64,000 bases of DNA, taken from assembly GCA_046350055.1 (NCBI GenBank), contig JAXMBC010000001.1, positions 3,658,001 to 3,722,000 on the forward strand, in the 5' to 3' direction. Position numbers and translations under genes: made by a program. Each line of letters opens with the position of its first letter. Positions within the stretch are counted from its first letter, which is position 1. The notes beneath the pieces were generated by a model. The model did no database searches. It saw only the letters and a list, made by a program, of their open reading frames with translations, and had not been told where the DNA came from. Positions 59,518-64,000 of this stretch are shown piece by piece. Source of the stretch: JAEUIE01 sp046350055 (lineage in GTDB: Bacteria > Planctomycetota > Planctomycetia > Gemmatales > HRBIN36).

Positions 59518-59764
59518 GATCATCAACTTGAGGAAAAGTGGCGTCTCTCTAGCTGATTTATGGGATTGCCCCAAGCCTGTCCGGCACAAGGGCCAAATCG
59601 GAAGTGTTCGGCACCAGCGGCAACTTCCGCACTGAATCGGTGAAGAACTCGATCGTTCTTGCCGACAGACGCGCACTTCGTCGAGTCAGTTGCCGAATAC
59701 TGTTGTGTAGGCTGCGAGTCACGGAATGGCTTCCGTGGGCAGCTGCTTCATGGAGGATACACAC

Positions 59765-60061
59765 ATGGTCGCTCGCGGCGTTACCCTCATGCTGGCCGGT
59801 CTGCTCGGCCTGGGCATGTTCTTTGGTGGTGAATCGACAGCCAAAGCTGACGACATCAACCGCATGTACCACTACCCGTACTATTATTACCCCCACAACT
59901 ACGCTCCGAACTACCAGCGCTGGCCCCAGCCCCGCGGCCACTTCCAGCCTGCCCCCAGCTGGATGGCGTATCCTCCTTACCTCGATCAGAACTTCAGCTA
60001 CCCGCTGTTCGAAAGCAAGCGCTACTATCGTGGGAATCACTTCTTCCTGGATCAGTTCTAA
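59765..60061 (+). CDS. small secreted tyrosine-rich protein
   Basis: A 98-residue protein with a signal peptide (MVARGVTLMLAGLLGLGMFFGG, cleavage likely near STAKA-D). The mature chain is rich in Tyr, Pro, Asn and His (MYHYPYYYYPHNYAPNYQRW and YYRGNHFFLDQF). Proteins of this shape are common in planctomycetes and have no established role. The ATG at 59765 has a GGAGGA ribosome-binding site; an in-frame upstream start at 59726 is less likely. It is divergent from purB, and a terminator follows. Confidence 0.8.
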   Translation: MVARGVTLMLAGLLGLGMFFGGESTAKADDINRMYHYPYYYYPHNYAPNYQRWPQPRGHFQPAPSWMAYPPYLDQNFSYPLFESKRYYRGNHFFLDQF

Positions 60062-60099
60062 TAAGTAGCCAGGAGCAAGAAGTTAGTAGCTAGGAGAAG

Positions 60100-60243
60100 A
60101 TGGACGCCGAGGCCTTTGGGCTTCGGCGTTTTGCATATGCAGGAACGAAATACTATGGCGTACTCTATTGGGATGGCTTTAGAACCATCCGGGAAGAAGA
60201 ATTGCTGAGGATCGAAACCTATCAGCCTGCAGAACGGAAGTAG
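60100..60243 (+). CDS. possible 47-codon small ORF
   Basis: An ATG at 60100 preceded by AGGAG (spacing 3) opens a frame to TAG at 60241 coding MDAEAFGLRRFAYAGTKYYG and then VLYWDGFRTIREEELLRIET. The second half looks protein-like. Against it, the first third overlaps a good terminator hairpin (60104-60129), and nothing similar is recognised. It may be a gene remnant. Confidence 0.3.
   Translation: MDAEAFGLRRFAYAGTKYYGVLYWDGFRTIREEELLRIETYQPAERK
60104..60132 (+). terminator. intrinsic terminator of the tyrosine-rich protein gene
   Basis: ACGCCGAGGCC and GGCTTCGGCGT form an 11-bp stem with one G-T pair around a 4-nt loop, followed by TTTT. It starts 43 nt after the stop at 60061. Confidence 0.75.
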
Positions 60244-60251
60244 GACACTAT

Positions 60252-60288
60252 CAAAGAATAACGCCGAGGCATCCCTGCCTCGGCGTTA
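60252..60288 (-). terminator. intrinsic terminator of the sigma factor gene
   Basis: A perfect 13-bp stem (60259-60271 with 60276-60288) has a 4-nt loop and, read on the minus strand, is followed by TTCTTTG. It begins 17 nt after the sigma factor stop at 60306. Confidence 0.85.
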
Positions 60289-60305
60289 GTGAACATCCCT
60301 GTTCG

Positions 60306-61082
60306 TTAGTTTGAAAACTCCGGGCGTCGGGTAGCCAGCATCTGCTGCAGACGACTGACGATACTCGAATGCATCTGACTGACGCGGCTCTCTGACAGGT
60401 CGAGTGTTTGGCCGATTTCTTTCATCGTCATCTCTTCGTAGTAGTAGAGAATGATGATGAGCCGTTCGTTGCGGCTGAGACCCCGTGTGACGAGCTTCAT
60501 GATATCGCGATTCTGAATGCGATTGGTAGGATCTTCGGCCTTCTTGTCTTCCAGGATGTCGATCTCACGCACATCCTTGTACGAATCAGTCTCGTACCAT
60601 TTCTTGTTCAGGCTTACGAGGCCCACGGCTGCGGCGTCGCTGGCATGCTTGGTGAAGTCTTCCAGCGACATACCCAGCTTCTCCGCCAATTCATCAGCAC
60701 GAGGCGGACGACCCAGGGCCACTTCCAGGGCCTTGCGGCATTGTTCCAGCTTGCTGGCTTTGCTGCGAACCAGGCGTGGTACCCAGTCCATCGTTCGCAG
60801 TTCGTCGAGCATGGCCCCGCGGATACGAGGCACACAGTACGTCTCGAACTTCACGCCTCGATCGAGATCGAAGGCTTCGATGGCATCCAGCAGGCCGAAG
60901 GTGCCGGCACTGATGAGATCATCGAGTTCGACACCATCTGGCAGCCGTGCCCAGATCCGTTCGGCGTTGTATTTGACCAGTGGCAAGTAATGCTCGAGCA
61001 GGCGATTGCGTCGATCCAACGTGGCCTCTGTGCGATATTCGCGCCACAGTGTTCCCACGTCCTGCTCTACGTGCGTTACCAT
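60306..61082 (-). CDS. FliA/WhiG-family RNA polymerase sigma factor
   Basis: A 258-residue group 3 sigma factor. Region 2 is VELDDLISAGTFGLLDAIEAFDLDRGVKFETYCVPRIRGAMLDELR, the region 3 start is RLVRSKASKLEQCRKALEVALGRPP, and region 4 is LSRNERLIIILYYYEEMTMKEIGQTLDLSESRVSQMHSS. This set is that of sigma-28 proteins used for flagellar or developmental genes. No flagellar gene or anti-sigma FlgM is nearby, so its regulon is open. A GGGAGGAA ribosome-binding site lies 6 nt before the ATG. It is divergent from the sigma-54 activator across 433 nt. Confidence 0.93.
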   Translation of the reverse strand: MVTHVEQDVGTLWREYRTEATLDRRNRLLEHYLPLVKYNAERIWARLPDGVELDDLISAGTFGLLDAIEAFDLDRGVKFETYCVPRIRGAMLDELRTMDWVPRLVRSKASKLEQCRKALEVALGRPPRADELAEKLGMSLEDFTKHASDAAAVGLVSLNKKWYETDSYKDVREIDILEDKKAEDPTNRIQNRDIMKLVTRGLSRNERLIIILYYYEEMTMKEIGQTLDLSESRVSQMHSSIVSRLQQMLATRRPEFSN

Positions 61083-61515
61083 GCATTCCTCCCCAGGCAG
61101 GAGACTGGGTGGGCAGCGAGCTGAGAAATACGGTTGCCGAACGCGGAACGGTCAATCCCCCGAGTGGCCGTCCCTGGCAACTGTTCCCCCGAACTCGCAA
61201 GGCTTGCGCCTCCCTGCGCCACCCTGCATTCTCCAGTACCCCGATGCCCTCGCTTTGCGCGACGGTGCTGCTCGTATTTATCGGCGTTTGTCTTGTGGCT
61301 CAGTGAAGAAAACCGTGTGGTCTTCCTGTTTACCACTCAACTCCGACCGGCTTGCGGCAGCCATCAAGCGAGGGGGCACATAATCCAAGTCTCGCTCTCT
61401 GTCGAGAGCAATGTGTCCTGAAAACGCACTTCAGGCCCATTTTGAAAAAATGACACAGACCTGTGATAAACTGGCGAATGTAGGGTCTGTTTGCTCCTTG
61501 TCCTGAACGATCCTT
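61083..61515. promoter_or_regulatory. 433-nt divergent region between sigma factor and sigma-54 activator
   Basis: No gene is supported here; the short frames on both strands lack start signals and family features. TTGAAA (61443-61448) and TGATAA (61465-61470), 16 nt apart, could be a sigma-70 promoter for the activator gene. This is weak pattern matching. Confidence 0.35.
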
Positions 61516-62604
61516 ATGCAAGTCGGGGCTGAGATATATCATGTCACTATGTCAAGTAACACAACCAGTGCCGATACCTTCGGTCTTCATAGCGTGGTGG
61601 GCCAAAGTGCCGTCATGCAGAGCGTCGCTGACCGCATCCGCCAGGTGGCCGGGTCCCGTTCCAGTGTTTTGCTCGTCGGTGAGACAGGCACTGGCAAGGA
61701 ACTGATTGCCAAGGCTATTCACAACTGCTCTCCTCGGGTTGATGGCCCTTACATTCGTGTGAACTGTGGCGCACTGAGTGAAGGTTTGCTCGAAAGCGAA
61801 CTCTTCGGCCATGTCAAAGGTGCATTCACCGGCGCTGTTGATAATAAAACAGGCCGATTTGAAGCTGCCCACACAGGTACCATCTTCCTGGATGAAATCA
61901 GCAGCATGAGCCCCAAGCTGCAGGTGAAGCTGTTGCGTGTGCTGCAGGAACGGGAGTTCGAGCGAGTTGGCGAGAGCCGTACTATTCGGGTTGATGTGCG
62001 GGTAATCGCAGCTACCAATCAGTACCTCGAAGATGAAGTGGACGCACACCGATTCCGTGAAGACTTGTATTATCGCCTGAATGTTGTGCCCATCTACCTG
62101 CCACCGCTGCGAGAACGGACGGGCGACATCCAACTGCTGATTGACCACTTTGTCGAGCGGTATGCTCGTGAGAATAAAAAAGACATCAAGGAAATCGAAC
62201 CCAAAGCAATGGACTGGCTGCTCAATCACCGCTGGCCCGGCAACGTCCGTGAACTGGAGCACACCATTGAACGAGCGGTGGTACTGGCGACCACACCCAT
62301 CATCACGCTGGATATTCTGACTCCGTCCGCCACGCACAGTTCCCGCCGTCCCCGCACGGGAAAGAAGGAAGCGATCAACTTGCCTCATGCGATCCAGCAA
62401 CTGGTGCAGATCGGTCTGCAGACCACTGCGCCTGAAGGTCAGACACTATATGACCTGCTTGTGGCTCAGGTGGAGAAAGAACTCATTCAGCAGGTATTGA
62501 AGGAATGCGAAGGAGTGCAAACCAAGGCCGCAACTCGTCTTGGCATCAACCGTAATACCCTGCATAAGAAGATGCAGGAATTTGGACTGGGTGACGAAGG
62601 ATAA
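61516..62604 (+). CDS. sigma-54-dependent transcription activator without receiver domain
   Basis: A 362-residue AAA+ enhancer-binding protein. It has Walker A GETGTGKE (55-62), the sigma-54 contact loop GAFTGA (102-107), Walker B IFLDEI (123-128), the arginine-finger region FREDLYYRLNV and the RWPGNVRELEH helix. A Fis-type helix-turn-helix lies at the C-terminus (TKAATRLGINRNTLHKKMQEFGL). Only about 25 residues precede the AAA+ domain, so there is no receiver, GAF or other sensor. Its activity must be controlled by level, by a partner or not at all. An ATG at 61549 is an alternative start. It converges on the glycosyltransferase gene. Confidence 0.92.
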   Translation: MQVGAEIYHVTMSSNTTSADTFGLHSVVGQSAVMQSVADRIRQVAGSRSSVLLVGETGTGKELIAKAIHNCSPRVDGPYIRVNCGALSEGLLESELFGHVKGAFTGAVDNKTGRFEAAHTGTIFLDEISSMSPKLQVKLLRVLQEREFERVGESRTIRVDVRVIAATNQYLEDEVDAHRFREDLYYRLNVVPIYLPPLRERTGDIQLLIDHFVERYARENKKDIKEIEPKAMDWLLNHRWPGNVRELEHTIERAVVLATTPIITLDILTPSATHSSRRPRTGKKEAINLPHAIQQLVQIGLQTTAPEGQTLYDLLVAQVEKELIQQVLKECEGVQTKAATRLGINRNTLHKKMQEFGLGDEG

Positions 62605-62625
62605 GTGAACTTCATTTGTTCATCA

Positions 62626-63945
62626 TCAACGGCGCTGCAGTAACTTTTCGTACCAACTGGCTGTATCTTTCGCAGTTTCCTGCATCGTACGAGGTGGCTT
62701 GATATTCTCACTGGATTGCTTCACCAGTAGTGGCTCTTGAATGAGACGAAGCAGCAAGTCCCGCAGGGCAGCCACATCACCTGCGGGAAACAGCCAGCCA
62801 GTCTGGTCGTGTTGCACCAGCTCGGCGATGCCACCCCGGTTGCTGCCCAGGACAGGTACCCCCTGTGCAAAGGCTTCCAGCACAACCAGAGGGCCGGTTT
62901 CGAGCCAGGTGGAGGGCACTGCCAGCACATCTGATGCAGCCAGTCTGGCCGTCACTTCAGAAGGTTTTACCTGGACAGGCTGATGGAAGCGGGCATCCCC
63001 AGCAATCTTCTGCAGACATCTTCGGCCGTAGTCATGGCTTTCCCAGTATGGGCCGAAGAAGCTGACTTCAATAGGCATTTCCCGAGGCAACTGTTGCACC
63101 GCTTCAATGAGTAGGTGCTGACCTTTGTACTCTTCGCAACGACCGAGCATGATCACCTTCAGCGGTTCGTGGGCACTGCGAGTGCGTCGAGGTTGTCGTA
63201 CAGGCAATTCCCCCGGTAGCCCTGAGCGAAAGAACGCGAGCTTCTCTGGTGGCACTCTGTTGCGTTCCATCATTGCTGCAATCCACTGGGCTTGCACATG
63301 CAGGCAGTCGATCTTGCTGATCATTTCTTCCCATGCACCAATCGCCAGCTTCGTCATTTGCCTCGCCGTAAGGCCGCGAATTAGCGGATTACTTCCCGTC
63401 ACGCTGAGAGGCAGACTGATTCTACTGAGAGGCTTCGCTAGCCAGTCCGGTAAACCCTTTTCCTGCAGGCGACATGCGGTACAGCGGTTGATGCGCAACT
63501 CACCATCACAGGGCCATTTGCCTGCAAATAGCAGTTCTCGTTGCTGGCACGCCTGTCCGGGACTATGGAAGGTCATAACGCACTTTGCACCGTTTGATCG
63601 TGCTGCATCCAGGTGATCGAGATTGACAGCCCAGCTGAAGTCGTGAAAGTGAACGATATCGGGCTTGATTGATTGCAATAGTTCAACAAACCCAGGGATC
63701 AATTTGGTGCGGTGGCTGAACCCAATGATGTAATTCTCTTTTTTAATTGCTGGAAGTACGGATACTGGAATACCCTCGAACTCATAACGACCTTGCGGAG
63801 GCAGTAGTTGGTCATTTTCATGGAAGGAGATGTGGTTCGTCCACCCGTGCTGATTCAATCGTCTCGCCAGATGATGAGTATAAATCTCCTTGCCACCCAC
63901 TATCCAGGGCAGATATGAACAAGGCAAATGAAGTACACTCGGCAT
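62626..63945 (-). CDS. GT4-family glycosyltransferase
   Basis: A 439-residue GT-B fold glycosyltransferase. The N-terminal acceptor domain starts VLHLPCSYLPWIVGGKEIYTHHLARRL and includes KPDIVHFHDFSW. The C-terminal donor domain shows KVIMLGRCEEYKGQHLLIEAV, then the E-x7-E motif in STWLETGPLVVLEAFAQGVPVL, then GGIAELV. A cysteine-containing insert (WPCDGELRINRCTACRLQEKG) in the first domain resembles a small zinc-type finger found in some members of the family. The donor sugar is unknown. The ATG at 63945 fits the family start; the frame is open 17 codons further. A role in surface glycan synthesis is likely, but the exopolysaccharide locus is 20 kb away. Confidence 0.9.
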   Translation of the reverse strand: MPSVLHLPCSYLPWIVGGKEIYTHHLARRLNQHGWTNHISFHENDQLLPPQGRYEFEGIPVSVLPAIKKENYIIGFSHRTKLIPGFVELLQSIKPDIVHFHDFSWAVNLDHLDAARSNGAKCVMTFHSPGQACQQRELLFAGKWPCDGELRINRCTACRLQEKGLPDWLAKPLSRISLPLSVTGSNPLIRGLTARQMTKLAIGAWEEMISKIDCLHVQAQWIAAMMERNRVPPEKLAFFRSGLPGELPVRQPRRTRSAHEPLKVIMLGRCEEYKGQHLLIEAVQQLPREMPIEVSFFGPYWESHDYGRRCLQKIAGDARFHQPVQVKPSEVTARLAASDVLAVPSTWLETGPLVVLEAFAQGVPVLGSNRGGIAELVQHDQTGWLFPAGDVAALRDLLLRLIQEPLLVKQSSENIKPPRTMQETAKDTASWYEKLLQRR

Positions 63946-64000
63946 CGCTGATGATTCTCGATTAGTACATGTGAAGGCGTATTGTATTTCCATCATTGGA

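Noticed and set aside
1..64000. tRNA or rRNA genes
   Set aside because: Scanning by eye for T-loop (GGTTCGAATC-like) and rRNA landmarks found nothing convincing; a covariance search would be needed to exclude a tRNA fully.

Overview
The window looks like a piece of chromosome from a member of the Planctomycetota. The support is the combination of a DUF1559 prepilin-like protein with a tiny lipoprotein behind it, three Hanks-type Ser/Thr kinases carrying TPR or periplasmic tails, very large TPR lipoproteins, a PhoPQ-related protein, and many genes standing alone or in pairs on alternating strands. The order cannot be fixed from sequence reading alone. Most of the window is ordinary housekeeping and envelope material. 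No rRNA gene, tRNA gene, CRISPR array or replication origin was recognised.

Layout. 1-2.3 kb: the start of a polyprenyl synthetase gene running off the left edge, then acpP and fabF. 2.4-7.3 kb: a 1641-residue TPR lipoprotein. 7.3-16.7 kb, mostly minus strand: a membrane protein, a UbiA-family prenyltransferase coupled to a NYN-LOTUS protein, a glycine-zipper lipoprotein, a THUMP methyltransferase, a PhoPQ-related protein and an unknown anchored protein, with a DUF2071 gene on the plus strand. 16.8-26.5 kb: alpha/beta hydrolase, pdxJ, gcvPB, a DinB-like protein, a 1627-residue double-kinase TPR protein and a NagB-like deaminase. 26.9-34.5 kb: DUF1559 protein and small lipoprotein, rpsR, an MFS transporter, a second kinase, a TPR protein, an SDR and a NifU-like protein. 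34.5-42.8 kb: ribF, then an exopolysaccharide locus (Wza-like export protein, CpsB-type phosphatase, Wzc-type BY-kinase with a tyrosine-rich tail, WecA-like initiating transferase).

42.9-54.7 kb is the most interesting part. An AddA-like helicase gene (42926-45715) and an AddB-like nuclease gene (49898-52936) lie in the same direction but are separated by 4.2 kb. This gap holds an unrecognised 168-residue protein whose stop overlaps the addA start, about 111-bp imperfect tandem repeats, a methyltransferase gene on the opposite strand, a complete 2.03-kb insertion sequence with 20-bp terminal inverted repeats, and further diverged repeat-like sequence. A third Ser/Thr kinase gene lies just upstream of addB.

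54.9-64 kb: a receiver/HATPase fusion tightly linked to pyrR, a DUF2520 dehydrogenase-like gene, a small membrane protein, an adenylosuccinate lyase resembling the eukaryotic type, a small tyrosine-rich secreted protein, a FliA/WhiG-type sigma factor divergent from a sigma-54 activator without receiver domain, and a GT4 glycosyltransferase.

The regulatory theme is phosphorylation and partner switching: three Hanks kinases, one BY-kinase with its cognate phosphatase family, and one RsbW-like ATPase fused to a receiver. Several clear intrinsic terminators and inverted repeats punctuate the gene boundaries.
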